A stretch of 64,000 bases of DNA, taken from assembly GCF_015062615.1 (NCBI RefSeq), contig NZ_SUUH01000001.1:62001-126000 (forward strand). Reading direction: 5' to 3'. The stretch comes from Denitrobacterium detoxificans (lineage in GTDB: Bacteria; Actinomycetota; Coriobacteriia; Coriobacteriales; Eggerthellaceae). The notes under the pieces are model-generated. The model was not told the DNA's origin. It made no database searches and saw only the letters and a program-made list of their open reading frames with translations. A program made the position numbers and the translations under genes. Shown here piece after piece: positions 33,585 through 42,891 of the stretch (within the stretch, counting starts at the first letter, position 1; each line of letters starts with the position of its first letter).

Positions 33585-35468
33585 CTACTCACCCCCTTCC
33601 AGGGAAGAGGAAGCAGGCGCAGAGGATGCCTCGCTCTGCGGCGCAAGCTGGGAACGGGCGATGTCGGCATACGTAGCGCAGGAGGCAAGAAGCTCATCGT
33701 GCGTTCCCGTTCCCACAACCCTGCCCTCGTCAAACACGACGATGCAATCGGCATCGGAAACGGTGGCAACACGGGAAGAAACCACGATACGCGTGGCCGA
33801 GCCCATCTCGCGCTGAAGGGACCTTCGAAGCTCAAGCTCGGTGGCGTAATCGAGAGCGCTCATGCTGTCATCGAAAAGGAAGCAGCGCGGCTTGATCGCA
33901 AGGGCGCGCGCAATGGCCAAGCGCTGGCGCTGGCCACCCGAAAGGTTCGTTCCGCCTTGGGATACGCTGGAATCGTACCCCTCGGGCAGCGACCGAACGA
34001 ACGAATCGGCCTGAGCGATAGAAGCAGCCCACAGATTCGCCGCTTCGTCCGCCTCTTCCAAGCCATACGAGATATTGGAGCCGATAGAGCCGCTGAACAG
34101 GAACGACGTTTGCGGAACATAGCCAAACGTACCGCGCAGGGCGGCAAGCGAAAGCAAGCGCGCCTCTACCCCATCCACGAGAATGGACCCCGATTGGGGA
34201 TCGCAATCCCGCATGAGGAGCTTGAAGACCGTCGATTTGCCCGAACCCGTCGGGCCAACGAGCGCCACGTAGCCGCCCGCGGAAACGGTAAAGCTCACAT
34301 GGGAGAGCACGGGCTCGTCGCTCCCCTCGTAGGCGAACGTCACGTCGCGGAACTCGATTTCAGCGCCTGGCCGCAAAGAGCGCTCGTCATCGCGCGGTCG
34401 AGCAGGGTCCGAAATGGCAATATCCGCTTCGAGCACCTCGTCGATGCGCTTGGCAGACACCTCGGCACGTGGCAGGAGAATGGCGAGCATCGAAAGCATC
34501 ATGAAGCTCGAGACAATGGCCATGGAATACGTGACGAACGCCATGACGTCACCTGTTTGCATGTTGCCCACGTCGATGGCGCCCGCGCCAACCCACACGA
34601 TGAGTACGGACATTGCATTCATGACGAGCATCATTCCCGGGCGCATGAACGACATGGCGCGATTGACGAACAGCTGCGTATCGCGCAAGTCTCCGCTTGC
34701 CTGGGAAAAGCGCTCCTCCTCACGGCCCTGGCGATTGAAGGCACGAATGACGGGAATGCCCGTGAGCATTTCCCGGGAAATGAGGTTCACCTTGTCGATG
34801 AGTTTCTGCATGAGACGGAAACGCGGCATCGTAGCCACCATGAGCACGCCGATAACCACGACGACCACAAGCACGCCCAGCCCGATGATCCACGTCATGG
34901 AAGCATTCGTCTGCAGCACCATGACGATGCCGCCCACGGCCAGGATGGGCGCGTAAATAACGATACGAAGCAGCATGTAGCTGACCATTTGAATGCGCTG
35001 AATGTCATTCGTGGCACGCGTGATGAGCGACGCCACGGAAAACGACTGAACCTCGGCATTGGAAAAGCCAACGACCTTGGCAAAGAGACGCTCGCGCAAA
35101 TCGCGCCCCACCGAGGCGGAAGCCCTGCCGGCCAAAAAGGAGATGCCCACGGCAGCGGCAATGCCCAAGAGGGTAACGCCGAGCATCTGGAGGCCAATGC
35201 GAATAATGTAGCCCTGTTGCATTGCGAGCGTATCGACGCCCTGCGCCTGGTATTCCGCAAGCAGCTCGGCCGCCTCTTGGGGAGACGACGCCTCGATGCC
35301 CGATTGCTGAATGCCCACGTCGACGATGAGCGACGTGAAGTTTGGAATGGCAAGGTCGCACGCCGCCTGGACGCCCAGAAGGACGACGATGAGGACGGCA
35401 ATGCCAAGATAGGGTTTTAAATACTTAAGGGAACGCACACAAACGCTTTCGTTGAGACTAATTAGCAT
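33585..35468 (-). CDS. Heterodimeric ABC exporter, degenerate-site half
   Basis: This half-transporter of about 627 residues has six transmembrane helices and a nucleotide-binding domain with Walker A GPTGSGKST and a canonical NLSGGQRQ signature. Walker B reads CFLFDDSMSALD, so the catalytic Glu is Asp. The H-loop His is replaced (VVSSRVATV). These changes would make one non-hydrolytic site with the partner's deviant signature. I placed the start at the ATG at 35468; the ribosome-binding site is weak, so a start slightly further in is possible. It precedes the partner by 1 bp. Confidence 0.88.
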   Translation of the reverse strand: MLISLNESVCVRSLKYLKPYLGIAVLIVVLLGVQAACDLAIPNFTSLIVDVGIQQSGIEASSPQEAAELLAEYQAQGVDTLAMQQGYIIRIGLQMLGVTLLGIAAAVGISFLAGRASASVGRDLRERLFAKVVGFSNAEVQSFSVASLITRATNDIQRIQMVSYMLLRIVIYAPILAVGGIVMVLQTNASMTWIIGLGVLVVVVVIGVLMVATMPRFRLMQKLIDKVNLISREMLTGIPVIRAFNRQGREEERFSQASGDLRDTQLFVNRAMSFMRPGMMLVMNAMSVLIVWVGAGAIDVGNMQTGDVMAFVTYSMAIVSSFMMLSMLAILLPRAEVSAKRIDEVLEADIAISDPARPRDDERSLRPGAEIEFRDVTFAYEGSDEPVLSHVSFTVSAGGYVALVGPTGSGKSTVFKLLMRDCDPQSGSILVDGVEARLLSLAALRGTFGYVPQTSFLFSGSIGSNISYGLEEADEAANLWAASIAQADSFVRSLPEGYDSSVSQGGTNLSGGQRQRLAIARALAIKPRCFLFDDSMSALDYATELELRRSLQREMGSATRIVVSSRVATVSDADCIVVFDEGRVVGTGTHDELLASCATYADIARSQLAPQSEASSAPASSSLEGGE

Positions 35469-35553
35469 GAAGATACTAGAGGGCAAGAAGACACACGCGC
35501 GGCATGGCCGCTGATTGACACCAATATGTGACCTTATGCAGACCGAAAAACAA

Positions 35554-35587
35554 AAACGCGGGGCATGCAAAGGCACACCCCGCGTTT
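35554..35587 (-). terminator. Rho-independent terminator after zntA
   Basis: A 10-bp perfect stem, AAACGCGGGG/CCCCGCGTTT, has a 14-nt loop and is followed by a T-rich run in the leftward transcript. It isolates the metal-efflux operon from the ABC exporter genes. Confidence 0.8.
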
Positions 35588-35608
35588 CACGTGCGAAAAG
35601 CAGCTGCG

Positions 35609-37528
35609 CTACTGCTTCATGCGCAGCGTCCTCATGGCGTTGAGGATGGCGAGCACGCTTACGCCCACATCGCCAAACACGGCAAGCCACATATTCGCAA
35701 TGCCAATGAACGGCAGTGCAAGAATCATGATGAGGACCTTCACGCCAATGGCGAACACGATGTTCTGGCGCACGATGCCCATCGTCTTACGCGCAACGCG
35801 TATGGCGTAGGAGATCTTCGTGGGACGGTCGTCCATGAGCACGATGTCGGCCGCCTCGATGGCGGCATCGCTGCCCATGGCGCCCATGGCAATGCCGATG
35901 TCGGCGCGCATGAGGACGGGAGCATCGTTTACGCCATCGCCCACGAAGGCGACCTTGTCCTTGCCATCCACCTGTGCAAGGAGCTCTTCGATAATGGCAA
36001 CCTTGTCTTGCGGAAGCAGCTGCGCACGATATTCGGCAACGCCCAGCTCATCGGCAACGGCGGCCGCAACCTCCTCGCGATCGCCCGTGAGCATAACGGT
36101 GCGCTTCGCGCCCGAGGCATGCAGCGCCGCGATGGCCTCCTTCGCATCTTCCTTCACCACATCGGCGATAACGATGTGACCCACGTATTCGCCGTCGATG
36201 GCCACGTGGAGAATCGTGCCAACGAGCTCGCAATTCGGGTACTCGATGCGCGCCTCGTCCATAAGGCGGTCGTTGCCCACGAGCACCTTATGAGCGGAAA
36301 CGAGCGCATAGACGCCCTTGCCGCCATGCTCTTCCACATGCTCGATGCAGCTCTCGTCCACCACGCCCGCATAGCTCTCGCGCAGCGAAATGGCAATGGG
36401 ATGATTCGAGTTGGCCTCGGCATGCGCGGCATACGAAAGAACATATTCCGGGTCGATACCCTCGGGCGTATGCACGGCAACCACGCCAAACGTGCCGTTG
36501 GTAAGCGTGCCCGTCTTGTCGAATGCGACGGTGCCCACATTTCCAAGCGCCTCGAGGTAGCTAGAGCCCTTCACGAGCACGCCGTTACGCGACGCTGCGC
36601 CAATGCCCCCGAAGAACGAGAGCGGGACGCTGATAACGAGAGCGCACGGGCAGCTTACGACCAGAAAGACCAACGCGCTCCGCACGCTCGCGCTCCAGCT
36701 TTCGCCGAAGAGGAGCGGGCCGGCGAACGCAATCACGACTGCAAGGCCAACGACGATGGGGGTGTAGTAACGGGCGAATCGAGTGATGAAGTTCTCGGTG
36801 CGTGCCTTCTTCTCGCTGGCATTCTCGACGAGCTCCAGGATGCGCTGCACGGTGCTTTCGCCATACACGCTGGTGGTGCGCACGGTGATGAGCCCCGTCA
36901 TATTCACGCAGCCACTAATGACGGCAGATCCCGCCTGGACTACGCGCGGCACGCTCTCACCGGTAAGCGCACTGGTATCCAGTTGCGAGGAACCCTCTTC
37001 CACAACGCCATCCAAGGGTACGCGCTCGCCCGGTTTAACCACGATAAGGGATCCAACCTCGACAGTATCGGGGTCAACCTCAACGATCTGACCATCTTTC
37101 TTTAGATTGGCAGATTCGGGCGCGATATCCATCATGTCGGCAATGGAACGACGCGTCTTGCCCACGGCATAGCTTTCGAACAGCTCGCCTACCTGGAAGA
37201 ACAGCATGACGGCCGCGCCTTCGGCCATATGGGGCTCCGCATCGGGGAAGAACACGAGCGCAAAGGCGCCTATAGTGGCAATGACCATGAGCAGGTTCTC
37301 GTCGAGCGGCTGACCATGGGTGATACCATGCCACGCCCCCGCAAGCACGTCGTAACCGGCAATGAGATACGGCACGAGGAACAACGCAAACTGGATCCAC
37401 AGTCCATATGGCAGAGCGTCGAACACGTGGAACCCAACGGATAGCACCTCGAGCACCACGAAAAGGGAAAATGCAACAATGATACGCTTTAGAAGCTTCG
37501 ATTGTTTCTTGGTCAGATTCTTTGCCAT
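35609..37528 (-). CDS. zntA: Zinc/cadmium-exporting P1B-type ATPase
   Basis: The 639-residue transporter has the phosphorylation motif DKTGTLT (from residue 337), the actuator TGES (189-192) and the metal-site motif SCPCALV in a transmembrane helix (CPC at 293-295). The GDVGVSVLAILNA segment in the last helices, carrying the ZntA-type Asp, points to divalent Zn/Cd/Pb rather than Cu. It lacks the usual N-terminal metal-binding domain. Instead, a separate 72-residue HMA protein is encoded 16 bp upstream. It is the last gene of the arsR-HMA-zntA unit. Confidence 0.9.
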   Translation of the reverse strand: MAKNLTKKQSKLLKRIIVAFSLFVVLEVLSVGFHVFDALPYGLWIQFALFLVPYLIAGYDVLAGAWHGITHGQPLDENLLMVIATIGAFALVFFPDAEPHMAEGAAVMLFFQVGELFESYAVGKTRRSIADMMDIAPESANLKKDGQIVEVDPDTVEVGSLIVVKPGERVPLDGVVEEGSSQLDTSALTGESVPRVVQAGSAVISGCVNMTGLITVRTTSVYGESTVQRILELVENASEKKARTENFITRFARYYTPIVVGLAVVIAFAGPLLFGESWSASVRSALVFLVVSCPCALVISVPLSFFGGIGAASRNGVLVKGSSYLEALGNVGTVAFDKTGTLTNGTFGVVAVHTPEGIDPEYVLSYAAHAEANSNHPIAISLRESYAGVVDESCIEHVEEHGGKGVYALVSAHKVLVGNDRLMDEARIEYPNCELVGTILHVAIDGEYVGHIVIADVVKEDAKEAIAALHASGAKRTVMLTGDREEVAAAVADELGVAEYRAQLLPQDKVAIIEELLAQVDGKDKVAFVGDGVNDAPVLMRADIGIAMGAMGSDAAIEAADIVLMDDRPTKISYAIRVARKTMGIVRQNIVFAIGVKVLIMILALPFIGIANMWLAVFGDVGVSVLAILNAMRTLRMKQ

Positions 37529-37544
37529 GTACAGTATCCCGAGC

Positions 37545-37763
37545 CTAGACTAGCACTTCGCAATCGGGCTCAATATCATTGAAAATCTTGACAGATTGAC
37601 CAAGAATCTCCTGGAACTTGGCGTCGTCTGCATCGAGGGTGAACTTCAGGGTCATGGCGTTCACGCTAGCCTTCGACACCCCGTCGATCTTTTCGATGCG
37701 GTTCTGGATCTTCCCCGCGCAATGCGAGCAAAGTTCCCCGTCGAGCTTGATTACCTTACGCAT
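37545..37763 (-). CDS. Stand-alone heavy-metal-associated (HMA) domain protein
   Basis: The 72-residue protein has the ferredoxin-like HMA pattern. GELCSHC is the CxxC metal-binding loop (the usual form is GMxCxxC), followed by KIQNRIEKIDGVSKASVNAM. GAAAGG lies upstream of the ATG at 37763. In related operons the same domain is fused to the P-type ATPase. Here it is separate, between the regulator and the pump, and probably delivers metal to ZntA. Confidence 0.88.
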   Translation of the reverse strand: MRKVIKLDGELCSHCAGKIQNRIEKIDGVSKASVNAMTLKFTLDADDAKFQEILGQSVKIFNDIEPDCEVLV

Positions 37764-37777
37764 GCTTATTCCTTTCG

Positions 37778-38107
37778 CTATTCGCAAATATGAGACATAC
37801 CCTGAGACAGCATGGTGTACACATGGTCATCGGAAAGCGCGTAGATGATCTGCTTCCCTTCCTTGCGGAAACGCACCAGATGGGATTGCTTCAGAATGCG
37901 CAGCTGATGAGAAACGGCGCTTTGCGACACGCCAACCGCTTCGGCGATGTCGGCAACGCAACGCTCACGCTCCATGAGGACGTAGAGAATGCGAATGCGC
38001 GTGGTGTCGGCGAAAACCTTGAAAAGGTCCGCAAGGTCGTAGAGCATTTCCTCGCTGGGAACTTCACCTTCGGCCAGAGGGCATTCGTTTACGGTATCGT
38101 TTTCCAT
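37778..38107 (-). CDS. ArsR/SmtB-family zinc-responsive repressor
   Basis: The 109-residue winged-helix repressor has KVFADTTRIRILYVLMERE, the recognition helix VSQSAVSHQLRILKQ and the wing FRKEGKQIIYAL. The last helix reads DDHVYTMLSQGMSHICE, an exact D-x-H-x10-H-x2-E match to the alpha5 zinc site of SmtB/CzrA. The alpha3 cysteine motif of cadmium sensors is incomplete. I chose the ATG at 38107 because AAGGA lies 5 bp upstream. It should repress the arsR-HMA-zntA operon until zinc is bound. Confidence 0.9.
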   Translation of the reverse strand: MENDTVNECPLAEGEVPSEEMLYDLADLFKVFADTTRIRILYVLMERERCVADIAEAVGVSQSAVSHQLRILKQSHLVRFRKEGKQIIYALSDDHVYTMLSQGMSHICE

Positions 38108-38123
38108 GTTCATCCTTACTACA

Positions 38124-38141
38124 TATGCACATCTGTTCATA
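38124..38141. promoter_or_regulatory. ArsR/SmtB-type operator
   Basis: TATGCACA-TC-TGTTCATA is an 8-2-8 inverted repeat with one mismatch. It matches the TATGAACA-N2-TGTTCATA consensus of zinc-sensing SmtB/CzrA repressors. It lies 17 bp upstream of the repressor ATG, so autorepression is expected. Confidence 0.7.
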
Positions 38142-38245
38142 CGTTATGACATCAGAATAGAATGAGTGCATGCCCAAGTCAATACATTCTTTGGTTTGAC
38201 GGCATGTCATGACGCCCCAACATCATTAGCGCATATACTCGACGC

Positions 38246-40057
38246 ATGGAAGAACTCTTTACGGAAATACTCGCCCTGCTGCGCACAACGGGAAGCCTGG
38301 AGCAAAAACAGCTCGATACCCTCCTACGCAGCTTCAACGCACGTACGCACGAACAATCACGCACCTATGCAAAGAAGAAAATCCTCCCGTACTACCTTGG
38401 CGTAAAGAACACGCAGCCCGCGCTCTGGGAGTCCTGGCATGTTACTCCGCAGGAGGAAACGGCGCTCTTCGCCGCGCTGCGCATGAAGCCGCGCCGAAGC
38501 GCTTCGGGCGTGGCAACCATCACGGTAATCACAAAGCCCTGGACGTGCGGCTCCGATTGCATCTACTGTCCAAACGACATTCGAATGCCGAAGAGTTACC
38601 TGCATGCCGAACCCGCATGCCAACGCGCCGAACGCGCCTATTTCGACCCATATCTGCAGGTAGGTGCACGCCTGCGGGCCCTCGTGCAAATGGGCCACGC
38701 CACCGATAAGGTAGAGCTCATCGTGTTGGGAGGCACGTTTACCGACTACCCAAGCGAATACCAAACCTGGTTCATCAAGGAAGCGTTTAGGGCGCTCAAC
38801 GAGCACGCTATCGAAATCGAGGCATGGGAAAGCCGTCGTAGCGCCTACCAAAACGCGGGAATCGCCCGGGACGACGACGAGCTTGCCGCCCAGACGCAAG
38901 AGACGCAAGCCAGCATCAACGCACGGCAGACGAGCTTCAACGAAGCCGCCACGCAGCTATACAAGAAAGGCGCCAACTGGCAAAGCGTCGCAAGCTGGCA
39001 AACGGCAACCTACCAGGAGCTCGAACGCGAGCACGTGCGCAACGAAACCGCCAAGCACCGCGTGGTGGGCCTGGTAGTAGAGACGCGCCCCGACGCCATT
39101 ACGGCAGACTCTTTGCGCAAGCTCCGCGCATACGGGTGCACCAAAGTGCAGATTGGCGTGCAGAGCCTGCAGCCCGGCATACTCAAAACGAACAATCGCA
39201 ACCTCACGCCCGAAGCGATTGCGCGCGCGTTCGACCTGCTACGCCTCTTTGGCTTCAAGATCCACGCTCACTTCATGGTGAACCTCGTAGGGGCCACGCC
39301 CGAAGGCGACATCGACGACTATCGATCGTTCGTTTCGGACACGGCTTACCAACCCGACGAAGTGAAGCTCTACCCCACCGCTCTCATTGCCGGAGCCAGG
39401 TTAGAGCAACTCTATGTAGACGGCACCTGGCAGCCCTACGATGAAAAGACGCTCGTAAACGTCTTGGCGCAGGACGTGGTGAGCACGCCGCCCTTCGTAC
39501 GCATATCGCGCATGATTCGCGATTTTTCTTCGAACGACATCATGGCGGGCAACAAGAAGACTAACCTGCGGCAGATGGTAGAAAACGAGCTGAATGACCG
39601 GCACGCCAAAGTCCGCGAAATCCGCTATCGGGAAATCGCGGGAAGCGACATAGACCCGAAGAGGCTCGAGCTGGGCGAATACCGATACGAAACGAACGCT
39701 ACGAGCGAGCGCTTCCTGCAATGGACGCTCCCCGATGGGCGCATCGCCGGCTTTCTGCGCCTCTCGCTCCCCCGCGCGAGCGCGTTCGAAACGTACTGCA
39801 ACGACGACCTGCCCACGCATCCCAACGAAGCCATGATCAGGGAAGTGCACGTATACGGAAACGCCGCGCACATTAGCGGGCACGACGGCACGGCGCAGCA
39901 CCTGGGCTTGGGAAAGAAGCTCATCGAGGAAGCATGCCGCATCGCAGCGGCCGAAGGCTACGATCGCATTAACGTAATCAGCGCCATCGGAACACGCGAG
40001 TATTATCGCAAGCGGGGATTCGCCGACAACGGACTATACCAACGGAAAACGCTATAG
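38246..40057 (+). CDS. elp3: Elp3-family radical SAM/GNAT tRNA-modifying enzyme
   Basis: The 603-residue protein joins a radical SAM domain and a C-terminal GNAT acetyltransferase domain as in Elp3, which makes 5-carboxymethyl-type modifications of wobble uridine in tRNA. Cysteines C101, C105 and C108 (TCGSDCIYC) bind the Fe-S cluster. VELIVLGGTFTDYPSEYQTW and VVGLVVETRPDAI are strongly conserved Elp3 segments. The C-terminal part contains LGLGKKLIEEACRIA (acetyl-CoA loop) and TREYYRKRGF. The gene is monocistronic and divergent from arsR. Its length is close to that of other prokaryotic Elp3 proteins. Confidence 0.9.
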   Translation: MEELFTEILALLRTTGSLEQKQLDTLLRSFNARTHEQSRTYAKKKILPYYLGVKNTQPALWESWHVTPQEETALFAALRMKPRRSASGVATITVITKPWTCGSDCIYCPNDIRMPKSYLHAEPACQRAERAYFDPYLQVGARLRALVQMGHATDKVELIVLGGTFTDYPSEYQTWFIKEAFRALNEHAIEIEAWESRRSAYQNAGIARDDDELAAQTQETQASINARQTSFNEAATQLYKKGANWQSVASWQTATYQELEREHVRNETAKHRVVGLVVETRPDAITADSLRKLRAYGCTKVQIGVQSLQPGILKTNNRNLTPEAIARAFDLLRLFGFKIHAHFMVNLVGATPEGDIDDYRSFVSDTAYQPDEVKLYPTALIAGARLEQLYVDGTWQPYDEKTLVNVLAQDVVSTPPFVRISRMIRDFSSNDIMAGNKKTNLRQMVENELNDRHAKVREIRYREIAGSDIDPKRLELGEYRYETNATSERFLQWTLPDGRIAGFLRLSLPRASAFETYCNDDLPTHPNEAMIREVHVYGNAAHISGHDGTAQHLGLGKKLIEEACRIAAAEGYDRINVISAIGTREYYRKRGFADNGLYQRKTL

Positions 40058-40069
40058 CGCAACGCAAAG

Positions 40070-40100
40070 CGCCCCTTCGCTACATACAGGCGAAGGGGCG
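40070..40100. terminator. Terminator between elp3 and mtnN
   Basis: An 11-bp perfect stem, CGCCCCTTCGC/GCGAAGGGGCG, has a 9-nt loop and sits between two convergent genes. T-runs are short on both sides, so efficiency may be moderate. Confidence 0.7.
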
Positions 40101-40119
40101 TTAGTCCGTTAGAGAATCG

Positions 40120-40824
40120 CTAGGCCTCGCGAGACAGGGCCGCAAGAGCCTCACGTACGATATGCGCGCTATCCTGCGCCGCCTTACGTTCGAACTGGTC
40201 ATACGACACAAAATCGCTGCCATCGGCCTTGTCGGAAATAGAGCGAACAACCACGAAGGGAACGCCGTTGAGCGCGCAAGCCTGGGCAATGGAAGCGCCT
40301 TCCATGTCGCAGCACCGCGCCTCGAAATCGCGAATGATGCGTTCCTTCGCATCCGAATTGCCCACAAACTGATCGCCCGAGGCAATGCGACCGCGATGAA
40401 CGCCAATATCGGTTGCGACATGATGCGCCGAGGCAACGATATGCTCGGCCATGGGCTCGCTCGACTCGTACGATACGGGCATGCCAGGCACCTGGCCAAG
40501 CTCGTAGCCGAATATCGTCGCATCGACGTCGTGCTGCACGCAATCGGTGGAAACCACGATGTCGCCAATGTTGATGCTCGCATCAAGAGAGCCGGCGGCA
40601 CCGGTGTTGATGACGTGCGTAACGCCATAAACGCTGACGAGCAGCTGCGCACACAATGCGGCATTCACCTTGCCAACGCCACTGCGAACGATGACGCATG
40701 CCACTCCTTCCAGCACGCCCTCGCAAAATTCCATGCCCGCATGCTGCGTACGCGTGCACGAGGAAAGCTGGCCGATAAGCGTTTCGACTTCGATTTCCAT
40801 CGCGCCGATAATACCGATTTTCAT
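40120..40824 (-). CDS. mtnN: 5'-methylthioadenosine/S-adenosylhomocysteine nucleosidase
   Basis: The 234-residue enzyme cleaves adenine from MTA and SAH. Signatures are KIGIIGAMEIEVETL at the N-terminus, NTGAAGSLD, and the C-terminal CCDMEGASIAQACALNGVPF with catalytic Glu, followed by VVRSISDKADGSD containing the catalytic Asp. It is 21 bp downstream of the UbiB-like gene, at the end of a three-gene unit. It recycles the product of SAM-dependent reactions; metK is elsewhere in the window. Confidence 0.96.
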   Translation of the reverse strand: MKIGIIGAMEIEVETLIGQLSSCTRTQHAGMEFCEGVLEGVACVIVRSGVGKVNAALCAQLLVSVYGVTHVINTGAAGSLDASINIGDIVVSTDCVQHDVDATIFGYELGQVPGMPVSYESSEPMAEHIVASAHHVATDIGVHRGRIASGDQFVGNSDAKERIIRDFEARCCDMEGASIAQACALNGVPFVVVRSISDKADGSDFVSYDQFERKAAQDSAHIVREALAALSREA

Positions 40825-40845
40825 GAGCGCCCCTAAGAACGTGTT

Positions 40846-42501
40846 TTATCCGCGCCTGATGATATCAACAACTACGAACGCGGACAGCACGAAGGCTCCC
40901 AGATAGCCAAAAAACGACAGCGCAGGCACACCTATGATGGTCACGGACGTGCCGACGAACACCATGAGGCTCGAGCCGATGAACAGGCCCGCCACGATAA
41001 TTGCCAAGCTCAGACGATTGATGATCTTCGAAAGGTGCGTCATGGGCGCTTCGGAGCCAAGCACCTCCATGTTCACCTTCAGCTGCCCACGCGTGAGCAT
41101 GCGCAGCGCTTCGCCCGAATAGGCGGCCGCACCCGAAAGCCCCTTCGCCGCACGACGCATGTCGAGCGCGGCATCCTCAAGCGCATCACGGGCAGTGGCA
41201 AGCGGATCCTGGGCGTTCTTCAGGTGATTGTTGATGATGGCGATGATGTTACCGCTCTGAATGAACGGGGAAATGGTTCCCTCCATGGTAACGATGCCGC
41301 GGGAAACGCTGGTGATGGACGCAGGCAACGTAACCTTGGATGAGCGCGTGAGCGCAAAGACATCGCTCAAGAACAAGCCAATATCCAAGTCGGCCACTTC
41401 CGTGGAACCGTAATCGGAAAGCATGATGTCGAGGTCGGCTAGAAAACGCGCATGGTCTATCGCGGAATTGTCGCGCTGGACGGCAAAGGATAGCAATGCG
41501 TCCTTCAGCTCGGAAGAGCTCTGCACGCCTACGGCATGGATGATATTGCCGAAGCCTTTTCGATCGCGTGGCGAAAGACGGCCCATGATGCCCAGGTCGA
41601 TGTAGACGATTTGCCCATCTCGAACAAGAATGTTGCCAGGATGCGGGTCGGCATGGAAGAACCCATGATCCAGAATCTGCGTAGCATAGTTGTCGAGCAG
41701 CTTCTCGCCAATTTCCTGCAACTCGTAGCCCTGCTTTTCCAGCTCGGACACATTGGCTATGGAAATGCCCTCGATGTATTCCATGACCAGCACCGATTCG
41801 CTGCAGAGCTCGCGATAGACCTTCGGGCACGTAATGAAGCGCACGTCCTTGTTCAAGCGTGCGAATTCCTCCAGATTGTCCGCTTCAATGAGAAAGTCGG
41901 TTTCCTCCAGAAACGTAGACCACAGCTCTTCGACAACATCGTTCAGATCGAGCATCTGGTCGCCCTTCACCATGCGCGTGGCCCTGCGGGCAAGCGTACG
42001 CATAATGGCGATATCCTGCGCCATCTTCACGCGCACGCCCGGACGCTGGATCTTTACCGCCACCACTTCCCCGCTGACAAGGCGGGCCTTGTGAACCTGG
42101 GCAAGCGAAGCCGACCCCAAGGGCTCGGGGTCGATGGCATCGAACAACTCGTTCATGCGCTCGGCACCGAATTCGTCTTCGAGCGCCTGGCGCACTTGCT
42201 CATACGATAGCGGGTCGCATTCAGCCTGCAGCTTTTCCAGCTCTTCGCAATAGACCTTGGGAAGGATCTCGGAGCGCGTGGAGAGGGTCTGGCCAATCTT
42301 CACGAAGCTCGGACCCAGGTCCTCGAGCATGGCGCGAAATTCTTCGGGCGTAATCCCCGAAAAGAAACGATGCTTGCGCACCAAGCTATATATCTCGCGA
42401 AGGCGCTTCGTACGCGCCTTGCGGGAAAGGTCGAACTTATGCTCGGGGTCCATTTCGGACCCCGATTTGAAGATGTATTTGAGAACCGTATTGTCGGGCA
42501 C
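40846..42501 (-). CDS. UbiB/AarF/ABC1-family atypical kinase
   Basis: The 551-residue protein has the UbiB hallmarks: the KxGQ motif (GPSFVKIGQTLSTR), the Ala-rich loop LGSASLAQVHKA in place of a P-loop, the ion-pair Lys VVAVKIQRPG, and the catalytic and Mg-binding strand FFHADPHPGNILV with IDLGIMGRL. Two C-terminal hydrophobic helices (LAIIVAGLFIGSSLMVFVG and VPALSFFGYLGAFVLSAFVV) anchor it in the membrane. UbiB proteins are ATPases supporting quinone or isoprenoid-lipid metabolism. It follows the phasin-like gene by 24 bp. Confidence 0.92.
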   Translation of the reverse strand: MPDNTVLKYIFKSGSEMDPEHKFDLSRKARTKRLREIYSLVRKHRFFSGITPEEFRAMLEDLGPSFVKIGQTLSTRSEILPKVYCEELEKLQAECDPLSYEQVRQALEDEFGAERMNELFDAIDPEPLGSASLAQVHKARLVSGEVVAVKIQRPGVRVKMAQDIAIMRTLARRATRMVKGDQMLDLNDVVEELWSTFLEETDFLIEADNLEEFARLNKDVRFITCPKVYRELCSESVLVMEYIEGISIANVSELEKQGYELQEIGEKLLDNYATQILDHGFFHADPHPGNILVRDGQIVYIDLGIMGRLSPRDRKGFGNIIHAVGVQSSSELKDALLSFAVQRDNSAIDHARFLADLDIMLSDYGSTEVADLDIGLFLSDVFALTRSSKVTLPASITSVSRGIVTMEGTISPFIQSGNIIAIINNHLKNAQDPLATARDALEDAALDMRRAAKGLSGAAAYSGEALRMLTRGQLKVNMEVLGSEAPMTHLSKIINRLSLAIIVAGLFIGSSLMVFVGTSVTIIGVPALSFFGYLGAFVLSAFVVVDIIRRG

Positions 42502-42525
42502 CGGAGTACCTTACCAGCAGAAAGG

Positions 42526-42891
42526 CTATTCGGCGCCTTCGGCCTTGTCTTCGCTTGCCTCTACTTCGACCTCGACGGCTTCATTCGCCTGACCCTGAGC
42601 GTCTTTGGCGTTGAGCTTTTCGGCAACCTCGGCGGCCTTGGCCACGAACGCAGCGCGCTCTTCTTCGCTCATGAACGACATGCGCGCTTCGAGCGCGGCA
42701 TCACGTGCCTGAGCCGCACCATTGACGGCCTTGCGCTTCAGTTCGGAATTGATGTCCTTACCCTGTTCGACGGTAATTTCCCCCTTGGCGATCATGACGT
42801 CGACCATTTCCTTGGCCTTTTCGCCCGTAATGGCCATTGCGCCAATGCCAGCCAGAAAAACGTTCTTGAAACCCTCACTCACATTTGCCAT
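42526..42891 (-). CDS. Phasin-like coiled-coil protein
   Basis: The 121-residue protein starts MANVSEGFKNVFLAGIGAMA and continues ITGEKAKEMVDVMIAKGEIT, the pattern of PhaI/PhaF-like proteins and of small polypeptides found next to UbiB genes. The C-terminal 40 residues are acidic and Ala-rich. AAAGGGGG precedes the ATG; an upstream in-frame extension is unlike the family. No PHA synthase is visible, so a true granule phasin role is doubtful. Being the first gene before the UbiB kinase, it may be its partner or regulator. Confidence 0.75.
   Translation of the reverse strand: MANVSEGFKNVFLAGIGAMAITGEKAKEMVDVMIAKGEITVEQGKDINSELKRKAVNGAAQARDAALEARMSFMSEEERAAFVAKAAEVAEKLNAKDAQGQANEAVEVEVEASEDKAEGAE

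Noticed and set aside
31694..35420. Two long rightward open frames antisense to the ABC exporter genes
   Set aside because: His/Arg-rich products without motifs. The exporter halves are complete on the leftward strand.
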